Positions 38,098 through 46,505 of a stretch of 64,000 bases of DNA are shown piece by piece (within the stretch, counting starts at the first letter, position 1; each line of letters begins with the position of its first letter). Source of the DNA: Vibrio harveyi NBRC 15634 = ATCC 14126 = KCTC 12724 (lineage in GTDB: Bacteria > Pseudomonadota > Gammaproteobacteria > Enterobacterales > Vibrionaceae); the NCBI RefSeq assembly GCF_001591145.1, contig NZ_BCUF01000021.1, positions 1 through 64,000 on the forward strand, given 5' to 3'. A program made the position numbers and the translations under genes. Below the pieces are notes generated by a model, which saw only the letters and a program-made list of their open reading frames with translations, made no database searches and was not told where the DNA came from.

Positions 38098-41000
38098 TTA
38101 TTGCTCGCGACGACGCCAGCCAAACAGCCCTAATAACAATAGTGCCCAGTAAGACAAAGCACCACCGCCACTATCCGAATTGTCAAAACTTAAGCTGCTT
38201 ACCGAAGCCACCACTGACACATTCACTGAGCCAGTCGCCAAGCCACCATTCCCATCCGACACGGTGTATTCCAGTTGAACATTCGTCACTTGATCTTGAG
38301 GTGCTTGGTATTGGATCTTTCCATCCACCACACTTGCCGTTCCCACGCCGGATGGATTACTCACGCTCTGCAACACTAAGCGATCTTCATTGAAATCTGA
38401 ATCATTGGCGAGCACGTTGATCATAATGCTCTTTCCAGACTCAACACTGGCGCTATCTTGATTAGTAACCGGCGGCGTGTTCTCAACATCAACACTAACC
38501 GTCGCGGTTGCAGACAAACCACTAGGGTCCGTGACCGTCACTTGGAAGGTAAGCGTCTCGCCCGCCTTCGTTCCTTGCGCCACAGTAAACTTCGCGTTCA
38601 CACTATTCGCATCTGAAATAATGGCTTTAGTACCCGTCGTTTGCTGCCATCTATAGTTAAGCGCATCACCATCAGGGTCAGAGCTTGAAGAAGCTGACAA
38701 GCTGCCTTGCCCGTTCGCTGTCATGCTACTGGAATCAACTTTGGCATTGGCTGTTGGCGCTTCATTTTGACCATTAACACGCACTTGCACCGCCACTGGC
38801 AGCGATTTCAGTGCGCCATCTGAAGAAACAAGACGATATTGGAAACTGTCATTACCCACGAAGTTTTCTTTAGGTATGTATTGGGTGCCGCTCAATGTGC
38901 CATGCGTAGGTTGTTGCGTGTATTCCACATTGAATTGATAGCCAGGGGCAATAAAGTCATTCGACGTAAGCGCAAGCGTTACAGGCACGTTTTTGTCCGT
39001 CGTCACCGTGTCCGTTTTAGCCTCTACGATATTGCTTGAATCAATATCAAACAGTGCGCTAAAAGGAATGTAAGAGAAGTTTTGACGCATTAAACCTGAA
39101 GAGTAAATACGTTCACGATCTCCTGCCCAAATCGTTGGCACTGCTTCTTGTTCCGTCGCTAAGGTGCTTCTAAAGTTATAGTTAGATTCAAAACGCCCGT
39201 TCTCAATTTCAACCACAAGCAAATGCTTACCTGCCGCTATGCGACTTGGCTGTTCAAACAGAATACGAGTGCTGCTACGAAGTGAGCCTTCCTGCAGAAG
39301 CTGCGCCTCATTTTGATCGAACTGCAAACTGAACGATTCAAATCCAGGATGTGGGAAACGCCATACCTTGTAGTTCATCACCCCAGCATTGTCATTAGGT
39401 GTCACATAAAGTTGCAAGCCATCCAATTCTGAAGCCACTTTAAGATCCAAAGAGACAGCCAAAGCGTCATCAGAGCTTGGGTAAACATATCCTCGATGGA
39501 ACGAGTTTTGCCACGCCGACTTGTTTGGCTCACTTGGCATGGTTAATGAAAACGTTGCCGAGTTTGATTCACTTGAGATATTTGAGATACGAACACCCGT
39601 GTTAAAGCCTGCTATGCCGGTCAAACTAGGGTTGGAATCGTCAGAAATGCTCGTGCCACCATTTGGATAAAGATCTCGATCGTCGCTAGGAAAACCGGCT
39701 TCCAATTGTTTGCGTCCGTCAGCTTGCATGATCTGCACCTGCATATCACCGACATCGTTGAATCGATTTGAGATATTCACCGACATTGCCAACACCCCTT
39801 CTGATACCAATGCTCGGTCGTACCCTTCAAACCGTCTATTCTCAAGGTAGATACGAGGACCGAACTCTTTAAGATAAGGATCAAGATAAACGAGCTTCAC
39901 TTGCCCATTTTCAACCGAAGCAGATTCATCGCTGGATTGCGCAATGTCCGGCAGTACAAAGCCCGCAGCATGCTTACTCCAAGCGCTCATGTTGACCGGT
40001 GTATCTCCAGCATAACGGTCGCCTTCTTTCTTCGCCCAAGACCCACCACCCATCACGCCCCACTGACCAATAGATGCATCGCTGTTGTAAGAGTACAAAT
40101 CCGGTAACCCAAGCATCAGGTGACCAAGTTCATGGACGATCACCCCCAATGTGGATTGATGCGTCTGCTGAAAGTCAGCAAACACACAGTAGTCTCTGAT
40201 GGTAGTTCCGTCGATTGACACCGCATCATGTGAGTATTTGTGCGGCCATATAGAAGGACGATCTAGCTGGTTTGCCGCCAAGTCCCCACCAGCAAAAACA
40301 AACATAACCGAGAGCTCTGTTGGTTCGACACGACCGCTGCTGTCGGTGTCGTATTGAGCTAAGTTGATGTATTGGTCTAGCTTTTGGTACGCCTCAGAAA
40401 AAACCGCCTTAAGCTTGGTATTACAAGCATCACCGCTGGTTTTGGTGCTACAGTTAGGATGGTTTTGGTTCACCGTGACACTAATAACGCCATCATCCGC
40501 AGTGCCATAGCTTTCCTTCGCTGGTACGACGCGATACTTCCCATGTGAGTTCTTGTCATAATAATCCACCACGCTTTGACGATTTTCGCCAAACACCAAC
40601 TGTTGAAAATCGTTAACCATAGTCTGGTTATTAAACGACACCTCAACCACCAGCAAAGGCTGTTGAACCACACTCGATGAACTCATTGCTCGGTATCCTT
40701 GCTGAGCTTGGCGCATCAAGTTTGCACGAGCTTGGGGTTCTAGTGTTCTCAAAGAAGAAAGAGAAGGTTTTAATAGTACATCAGGGCGGTTTTTCGATAC
40801 TTGTGGAGCGATTGCAGATTGTGTTTTTTCTACTCCAGTCGAGACAAGTAGCGGCTGATCCGCTTCTCGCTTGATCTCAGCAAAAAACCAAGTATCACCG
40901 TCTTTGATTAATGCATTTCCTTGCTTATCTTCATGCCAGTAGAAACTAGCGGTACCGCGAACCAGAATTTCACTGACCGTCCCATCACTGAGAGTCACGG

Positions 41001-41124
41001 GTTGCCAAATAGGAGATGGGGGTGTGGTTGCCATGCTGTGACCAGAAATCAGCGCGGTCAACATGGTGAGTGCGAGAGTCTTTAACTTCAAACTACGGCT
41101 CCATGAGTTCGATGTGTAAGCCAT
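38098..41124 (-). CDS. Secreted M6-family metalloprotease with GlyGly-CTERM tail
   Basis: A protein of about 1008 residues. A signal peptide (to ...ISGHSMA) precedes a pro-region, then an M6 (immune inhibitor A-like) metalloprotease domain with the zinc site VIVHELGHLMLGLPDLYS (HELGH at about 331-335). Beyond it lie an Ig/cadherin-like Big-type repeat (LTSNDFIAPGYQFNVEYTQ), a PKD-like repeat (SSSSDPDGDALNYRWQQT) and a second Ig-like repeat (NVLANDSDFNEDRLVLQSV). The end is a complete GlyGly-CTERM sorting signal: SDSGGG, a hydrophobic helix (ALSYWALLLLGLFGW) and RRREQ. This predicts type II secretion and cleavage by rhombosortase, which is encoded at 19.5-20.0 kb. The start is uncertain between ATG codons at 41139, 41133 and 41124; the last gives the most normal signal peptide. 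A DEAD-end of the locus: no dedicated chaperone or inhibitor is adjacent. Confidence 0.88.
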   Translation of the reverse strand: MAYTSNSWSRSLKLKTLALTMLTALISGHSMATTPPSPIWQPVTLSDGTVSEILVRGTASFYWHEDKQGNALIKDGDTWFFAEIKREADQPLLVSTGVEKTQSAIAPQVSKNRPDVLLKPSLSSLRTLEPQARANLMRQAQQGYRAMSSSSVVQQPLLVVEVSFNNQTMVNDFQQLVFGENRQSVVDYYDKNSHGKYRVVPAKESYGTADDGVISVTVNQNHPNCSTKTSGDACNTKLKAVFSEAYQKLDQYINLAQYDTDSSGRVEPTELSVMFVFAGGDLAANQLDRPSIWPHKYSHDAVSIDGTTIRDYCVFADFQQTHQSTLGVIVHELGHLMLGLPDLYSYNSDASIGQWGVMGGGSWAKKEGDRYAGDTPVNMSAWSKHAAGFVLPDIAQSSDESASVENGQVKLVYLDPYLKEFGPRIYLENRRFEGYDRALVSEGVLAMSVNISNRFNDVGDMQVQIMQADGRKQLEAGFPSDDRDLYPNGGTSISDDSNPSLTGIAGFNTGVRISNISSESNSATFSLTMPSEPNKSAWQNSFHRGYVYPSSDDALAVSLDLKVASELDGLQLYVTPNDNAGVMNYKVWRFPHPGFESFSLQFDQNEAQLLQEGSLRSSTRILFEQPSRIAAGKHLLVVEIENGRFESNYNFRSTLATEQEAVPTIWAGDRERIYSSGLMRQNFSYIPFSALFDIDSSNIVEAKTDTVTTDKNVPVTLALTSNDFIAPGYQFNVEYTQQPTHGTLSGTQYIPKENFVGNDSFQYRLVSSDGALKSLPVAVQVRVNGQNEAPTANAKVDSSSMTANGQGSLSASSSSDPDGDALNYRWQQTTGTKAIISDANSVNAKFTVAQGTKAGETLTFQVTVTDPSGLSATATVSVDVENTPPVTNQDSASVESGKSIMINVLANDSDFNEDRLVLQSVSNPSGVGTASVVDGKIQYQAPQDQVTNVQLEYTVSDGNGGLATGSVNVSVVASVSSLSFDNSDSGGGALSYWALLLLGLFGWRRREQ

Positions 41125-41253
41125 GCATCTCATATGCAAATGATTACAACAAGTTATATATAGTGGAGCTATGAAATAGTACAGAAATCGAGAAGGAATG
41201 AAATGCTGTGACAGGAGTAGATCGAAATTATTTGCATTCGCTCACTAATTTTA

Positions 41254-41289
41254 TAAAAAATGCGAGAGCCGAATAATCAAAACTCTCGC
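41254..41289 (-). terminator. Terminator of ktrAB
   Basis: GCGAGAG (41262-41268) pairs with CTCTCGC (41283-41289); on the minus strand ATTTTTTATAA follows. Confidence 0.8.
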
Positions 41290-41322
41290 GTAAGCTATTA
41301 ATATTAAAAGATTAAAATGCAA

Positions 41323-42690
41323 TTAACCTGTTAAAACGTTATCTTCTGGGTATTTAATTAATGTCGGTTCTGGTCGCGCCAGCATGTAGGCTAGTGTCAA
41401 TGGACCAATACGACCGATGATCATCACAACGATCATGATGTACTTACCTGGTTCCGACAGTTCTGCTGTCAATCCAGCCGTCAAACCTACCGTCGCAAAG
41501 GCAGAAATGGTTTCAAACATCACCTTATCAAACGCGGCTTTCTCAGTAATCATCAACAAAAACATCGCAGTGGTGAGGATAGCGCCACTTACCACGATAA
41601 TCGCTAATGACTTGGTTACGGTTTGCCAATTCACCGTGCGTTTAAAGATCACAACATGCTTTTTCTGGCGCAAGAACGCCCATGTTGCCATAAATGCCAC
41701 TGCAAAAGTCGACACTTTAATACCACCACCTGTAGAGGTTGAGCCCGCACCAATCAACATCAGTACGATCATCACTAACAAAGCAGGTTGGGTAAACTGA
41801 GCCAAATCTACGCTGTTAAACCCAGCGGTACGTGCACTTGCCGATTGGAAGAAAGCCGCTAGCCATTGCCCCGCAACAGGCAAAGACGCCATGGTATTTG
41901 GGTTATGTCTTTCCAGTAGCCAAAACAAAATAGTACCGACACCAAGCAATGCAGGTGTCGCGATCAACATGATTTTGGTGTGCAGATGCAAAAAGTGAAA
42001 GCCTTTACGCCAATGCAGCCATAAATCACCGATCACGGTGAAGCCCAAGCCACCGAAGATAAACAAACCCGCTAGGGTGAAAATCACCACCGGGTCGTTA
42101 ACAAAGCTCATCATACTATCGGAGAACAACGCAAATCCTGCGTTATTGAATGCTGAAATAGAATGAAACAGCGCATAAAACATGCCTGTTTGCCAGCCCA
42201 TTTCTGGCACCCAGCGGAAAGATAGGAAGATAAATCCAATGGTCTCAGCAATCAGAGCAAAGACAACGATTTTCTTGACCAATTTACGTAAGTTGACTTG
42301 ACGATCTTGCCCTAATGCATCTTTCGCAAGTGCTTGTTGACGCAAACTCAAACGAACACCAAACATATACAGCAGCACCGCAGACAGCGTCATCTGCCCT
42401 AGCCCACCAATTTGCATTAAGAACATCAATAGCACTTTACCCGCCAAGGTAAAGTGCTGCCCGGTATCTACGACACCAAGCCCCGTTACACTGATAGCCG
42501 AAGTCGCAGTGAATAAAGCGTCAGTGATAGAAAGCCCGGTTACAGAAAAAACCGGCAGGGTCAGCAAAACAGCAGAAGGCAATAACACACCGAGAAAGCT
42601 CAGCAATATAATGCGCGGTTCGCCACCTTTCGCTTTATCTCGTTTGCCATCTGGGGCGTAAAACACGCCTCTCTGATGAAATTGCTTCAT
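41323..42690 (-). CDS. ktrB: Potassium uptake protein KtrB
   Basis: The 455-residue membrane subunit of the Na+-dependent K+ uptake system. Four pore-type repeats with selectivity-filter glycines are visible: TSAISVTGLGVVDTG, HSISAFNNAGFALFS, SASARTAGFNSVDL and SAFATVGLTAGL. The sequence is nearly that of the classic V. alginolyticus KtrB as I remember it (start FHQRGVFYxPDGKRDKAKGGEPRI, end ARPEPTLIKYPED). The start codon overlaps the ktrA stop by four bases (ATGA). Confidence 0.95.
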   Translation of the reverse strand: MKQFHQRGVFYAPDGKRDKAKGGEPRIILLSFLGVLLPSAVLLTLPVFSVTGLSITDALFTATSAISVTGLGVVDTGQHFTLAGKVLLMFLMQIGGLGQMTLSAVLLYMFGVRLSLRQQALAKDALGQDRQVNLRKLVKKIVVFALIAETIGFIFLSFRWVPEMGWQTGMFYALFHSISAFNNAGFALFSDSMMSFVNDPVVIFTLAGLFIFGGLGFTVIGDLWLHWRKGFHFLHLHTKIMLIATPALLGVGTILFWLLERHNPNTMASLPVAGQWLAAFFQSASARTAGFNSVDLAQFTQPALLVMIVLMLIGAGSTSTGGGIKVSTFAVAFMATWAFLRQKKHVVIFKRTVNWQTVTKSLAIIVVSGAILTTAMFLLMITEKAAFDKVMFETISAFATVGLTAGLTAELSEPGKYIMIVVMIIGRIGPLTLAYMLARPEPTLIKYPEDNVLTG

Positions 42691-43349
42691 AGTGATTTCA
42701 ACTTGCTCGCAAGTTTGTCTTGGGGTCCCACAACAATGATGAGATCGCCGATCTCCAGCGTTGAATTGAGATCCGGTGCTTTGGTGATTTCTGGACCGCG
42801 TTTAAAGCCAAGCACTTGTACACCTTCCACCTTACATAAGGCTAAATCGCCAAGTGTTTTGCCCATCCAACGAGAGCCAATCACAAACTCTGTCATGGCT
42901 AAGCCACTGCCTAGTGGATGAAACTCCAACACACGTTTGTCCAGCATCTTACGCGCCACACGAATACCCATATCACGCTCTGGCATGATGACGTGGTCTG
43001 CACCAATTTTTTGTAGTACACGCGCTTGGAAGCGATCATTCGCTTTTACCCAAACCGATTTCACACCCGCTTCTTTTGCGATAAGTGTTGCGAGGATGCT
43101 GGCATTGACGTCTGCACCGATAGCAATCATGACCATGTCATAATCATCAAGCTTGAGTTCTGCGACTGTCTCTTCATGAGTACAGTTCGCTACGATGGCT
43201 TGGCTAACAAATCCCGCCGCTTCTTTCACTCGGTCTTCGTTAATGTCTACCGCCAAAACTTGTGAACCTGAATCCTGCAGTTCTTTACAAACGGCCAAGC
43301 CGAAACGACCTAGACCAATTACAGCAAATTGCTTATCACCAGTTTTCAT
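42687..43349 (-). CDS. ktrA: Potassium uptake regulatory subunit KtrA
   Basis: A 220-residue cytoplasmic RCK protein that gates KtrB. Rossmann dinucleotide motif FAVIGLGRFGLAVCKEL with acidic end LAVDINEDRV (about residues 8-42), then a C-terminal RCK_C domain (about 140-220: GSRWMGKTLGDLALCKVEGVQVLG). It binds ATP/NADH-type nucleotides and c-di-AMP in some species; which one matters in Vibrio is not visible here. First gene of the two-gene operon. Confidence 0.95.
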   Translation of the reverse strand: MKTGDKQFAVIGLGRFGLAVCKELQDSGSQVLAVDINEDRVKEAAGFVSQAIVANCTHEETVAELKLDDYDMVMIAIGADVNASILATLIAKEAGVKSVWVKANDRFQARVLQKIGADHVIMPERDMGIRVARKMLDKRVLEFHPLGSGLAMTEFVIGSRWMGKTLGDLALCKVEGVQVLGFKRGPEITKAPDLNSTLEIGDLIIVVGPQDKLASKLKSL

Positions 43350-43637
43350 TCGTGCCTCATTTATGCGTTGAATAGCAGGCGCGAAAGTCTGCGCCTATTC
43401 CTCACCATCTGCAAACATGACGACAAAAAATTGACAAAACCCTAACTCAAACCTTCGCGCAAGATCTAACCAAAGCGTAAGACACATTGAACGAGTTTTC
43501 CTAATTATTAGCAATTAAATCAAAAGAATAACTACATGCTTCACACTTCATCTGTGCATGGTTTTCGCTATCAAATAAAGAAAGAAAACTGAGACCACGT
43601 TGAACAAAAAGCCAGAGAGAAAAGAAAAAAGTAAAAA
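43350..43637. other. Intergenic region upstream of ktrA
   Basis: About 290 bases, AT-rich on the side near the helicase gene, holding the ktrA promoter and ending at the helicase terminator. No ORF, repeat copy or RNA gene was recognised. Confidence 0.5.
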
Positions 43638-43663
43638 ATAAGCCGCATCGAGGTGCGGCTTAT
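43632..43663 (-). terminator. Terminator of the DEAD-box helicase gene
   Basis: ATAAGCCGCA / TGCGGCTTAT (10-bp perfect stem, 6-base loop), followed on the minus strand by TTTTTTAC. Confidence 0.87.
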
Positions 43664-43687
43664 CATGTAGAAAAGAGCTATCAAACG

Positions 43688-44923
43688 TTATTTAGCGTTA
43701 CGTTTATCACCATTTTCGCGACGTGGACGCTGATCTTGCGGCTTACGCTTGTTCTTCGGAACATAGTTCAGAATCGAAATTGGCACAGGTTTTCTCGGTG
43801 CAAAACCTTCAATTTCTACACGCTCTAGCAAATGACCAAGGCGGCTTTCGATCATGCACAGGTTTTTGAAATCGTCTTTCGATACCAGTGAAATCGCCTC
43901 GCCCTCTGCACCAGCACGACCAGTACGACCAATGCGGTGTACATATTCATCGGCTGGGTAAGGTAGATCGTAGTTAATCACGACAGGCAAGTTATCAATA
44001 TCGATACCACGTGCCGCCACACCCGTTGCCACTAAGTATTGGATTTCACCGGCTTTGAACTTCTCAATCAGTTCTTGGCGAACACGTTGGTTACGACCAC
44101 TGTGGAAAGCTTCAGCCACAATGCCACGCTTTTCTAATTGAGTAACCAGTTTCGCTGCGCCATGTTTTGTCTCGATGAACACCAACACTTGCGACCAGTC
44201 GTTCTCATTCAACATGTGGCTCAGTAGTGAAGATTTCATGTCTTTATCAACTGTGGTGATCCATTGCTTAATGTTTGACTTAGACGCGCTGTGCTTTGCA
44301 ATGGTGATTTCTTCAGGATCAACAATTGCATTCTTTGCCAAATCACGAACTGGGTTAGATAAGGTCGCGGAGAACAGCAAGCTTTGAATATCTTCTGGCA
44401 TGCAATCGATGATCTTATCAATCGAATCAATAAAGCCCATATCCAACATTTTGTCAGCTTCATCTAGGACCAGCATTTCCACTTCATCAAAGTGAATAGC
44501 ACGCTGACCGTATAGATCAATCAAACGACCTGGAGTGCTTACGACAATGTCTACGCCTTCAATCAACGCTTGTTTTTGCGGTGCGTAATCCACACCACCG
44601 AACATCGCCATAGAACGCAATGGTAGATTTTTGCCATACGCTTCAATGCTCTGATGAACCTGAAGAGCCAATTCGCGCGTTGGCGTTAGGATGATCGCAC
44701 GTGCACGCTTTTTACGTTGCGTTTCGCCGTGGCTCAGTTTTTCTAAGATTGGTAATACAAAGCTGGCAGTTTTACCTGTACCCGTTTGTGCTGCGGCAAT
44801 TAGGTTGCTACCACGCAGAACAATAGGAATGGCTTTTTGTTGGATAGAAGTCGGTTTTTCGTAACCCAGCGCCTTCACAGCATCTGTGATAGAAGCACTT
44901 AAACCAAGCTTAGAAAATGGCAT
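43688..44923 (-). CDS. DEAD-box ATP-dependent RNA helicase, RhlE-like
   Basis: A 411-residue RNA helicase. All motifs are present: Q motif (GYEKPTSIQQKAIP), I (AAQTGTGKT), Ia (PTRELALQV), Ib (TPGRL), II (VLDEADKML), III (SAT), IV (VLVFIETKHGA), V (ATGVAARGIDI) and VI (YVHRIGRTGRAG). A basic tail (NKRKPQDQRPRRENGDKRNAK) probably binds RNA. The compact C-terminus and the overall sequence resemble RhlE more than SrmB, CsdA or DbpA. The role would be ribosome assembly or mRNA remodelling. Monocistronic, with a clear terminator. Confidence 0.88.
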   Translation of the reverse strand: MPFSKLGLSASITDAVKALGYEKPTSIQQKAIPIVLRGSNLIAAAQTGTGKTASFVLPILEKLSHGETQRKKRARAIILTPTRELALQVHQSIEAYGKNLPLRSMAMFGGVDYAPQKQALIEGVDIVVSTPGRLIDLYGQRAIHFDEVEMLVLDEADKMLDMGFIDSIDKIIDCMPEDIQSLLFSATLSNPVRDLAKNAIVDPEEITIAKHSASKSNIKQWITTVDKDMKSSLLSHMLNENDWSQVLVFIETKHGAAKLVTQLEKRGIVAEAFHSGRNQRVRQELIEKFKAGEIQYLVATGVAARGIDIDNLPVVINYDLPYPADEYVHRIGRTGRAGAEGEAISLVSKDDFKNLCMIESRLGHLLERVEIEGFAPRKPVPISILNYVPKNKRKPQDQRPRRENGDKRNAK

Positions 44924-45153
44924 ACAAACGTCTCAACGAAGAAATGGGCGCGTAGTGTATCAGAATCCGAACTAAGTAACAGAATCTATCTGTCTCCAGC
45001 AGAGGCTTACTGAAATCTACTCGTGGCGACAAAGAAATTCTATCCTTTTAATAAGTCATTCAATTGTTACAGCGTGATGATTTATTCGCCACTTCACGTT
45101 TCTTGTATTTGAACCTCGTTATGCTGCTAGGGTGTGCATCACTGGAAAACTTC

Positions 45154-46443
45154 ATGGACATTTTATTACTGGTTGGATTAATCGCGCTCAATGGTGTGTT
45201 CGCCATGTCTGAGATTGCATTAGTGACTGCCAAAAGCGGTCGACTGAAAAAGTCAGCCGAACACAGCTCTTCCGCTCGTCTTGCTTTAGAGCTTAAGAAT
45301 AACCCCACTCAATTTCTCTCTACTATACAAATCGGCATCACCGTCATTGGCATCCTCAGCGGTATTTTTGGTGAAGCAACCCTCTCAGTTCCATTCGGGC
45401 ATTGGCTCGTCGCACAAGGTTTAGAACGTGAGATAGCAAATATCCTTGCAACGGCAATTGTGGTGGTCATAATCACTTACTTCGCCATCGTGATTGGTGA
45501 GCTCGTGCCAAAGCGTTTTGCACAAAACAATGCCGAACGCATCGCTGTCATCGTTGCCTACCCAATCCACTGGCTAGCAAAACTGACCACGCCATTTGTC
45601 ATACTACTGACCGTTTCGACCGACACACTGCTTAAGCTTCTACGCCAAAACAACGCAGGCGAAATCGTCACAGAAGAGGACATCTTTGCTGTTGTTAGCG
45701 AAGGTTCTGAATGTGGTGCTATTGAGCCTCAAGAACAATTGATGATCCGTAACTTGCTCCACCTTAATGACCGACTAGCACTTTCACTCATGACACCGAG
45801 ATGCGATATCCATTATCTCGATTTAGATTTACCTCTCGATGCGATTTTGAGGAATCTACGTCAAACTCAGCATTCTGTTTGGCCCGTCTGCAAAGGAGGG
45901 TTAGATAACATTATCGGCACCGTTTCCTCTAAGGCGTTATTAGATGAATACGATGAGCTATCCATTTCTCGCTTAGCCAAGCTGTTGAAACGGTCGCGCT
46001 TCGTACCCGAATCAATGAAAGGTCTACCACTGCTCAATTACATGCAACAAACCAGTACCGAGATGGTGTTTATCGTCGACGAATATGGCGATGTGCAAGG
46101 ACTAGTAACTCACTACGATCTGCTTAAATCCATCGCTGGTGAATTGGGCATGGCACCACAGCAACTCTGGGCAAAGAAACAGAAAGATGGCAGTTGGATC
46201 ATGGATGCGCTGATCCCACTTAACGAGTTGAAGTACAAACTAACGTTGAACCATATTGAAGGCGAAGAAATAGAAGGATTCCAAACATTGAATGGTTTTC
46301 TGACGTGGTTAATTGGGCGCGTGCCGACTCAAGGAGAAACCGTCGAATATCAACAATGGCAATTTGAGATACTACACGTGAAGAATAATCGCATTGTCCA
46401 AGTCAAAGTCACCGAGTCGCTCAGCGAAATGAAAAGCGATTAA
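45154..46443 (+). CDS. CNNM/CBS-domain membrane protein (hemolysin C / CorC family)
   Basis: A 429-residue protein with a DUF21/CNNM transmembrane domain (about 1-190; MSEIALVTAKSGRLK, GIGELVPKRFAQ), a pair of CBS domains (about 205-330; LMTPRCDIHYLDL, FIVDEYGDVQGLVT) and a C-terminal CorC_HlyC transporter-associated domain (about 345-425; LNHIEGEEIEGFQTLNGFL). Such proteins are annotated as hemolysin-like, but characterised members act in Mg2+/Co2+ efflux. I choose the ATG at 45154, which gives the usual MDILLLVGLIALNGVFAMSE start; the frame extends 30 codons upstream. Divergent from the helicase gene. Confidence 0.85.
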   Translation: MDILLLVGLIALNGVFAMSEIALVTAKSGRLKKSAEHSSSARLALELKNNPTQFLSTIQIGITVIGILSGIFGEATLSVPFGHWLVAQGLEREIANILATAIVVVIITYFAIVIGELVPKRFAQNNAERIAVIVAYPIHWLAKLTTPFVILLTVSTDTLLKLLRQNNAGEIVTEEDIFAVVSEGSECGAIEPQEQLMIRNLLHLNDRLALSLMTPRCDIHYLDLDLPLDAILRNLRQTQHSVWPVCKGGLDNIIGTVSSKALLDEYDELSISRLAKLLKRSRFVPESMKGLPLLNYMQQTSTEMVFIVDEYGDVQGLVTHYDLLKSIAGELGMAPQQLWAKKQKDGSWIMDALIPLNELKYKLTLNHIEGEEIEGFQTLNGFLTWLIGRVPTQGETVEYQQWQFEILHVKNNRIVQVKVTESLSEMKSD

Positions 46444-46450
46444 AGCGGAA

Positions 46451-46482
46451 TAAAAAAGCAGCTTCCGGCTAGGAGGCTGCTT
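46451..46482. terminator. Bidirectional terminator
   Basis: AAGCAGC (46456-46462) pairs with GCTGCTT (46476-46482), with CC/GG pairs further in. The minus side has a run of T (46452-46457 as A), so it mainly ends irgA transcription, while serving the convergent CBS-domain gene as well. Confidence 0.75.
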
Positions 46483-46505
46483 GTTAGATCAAACCAGTAT
46501 TCGCT

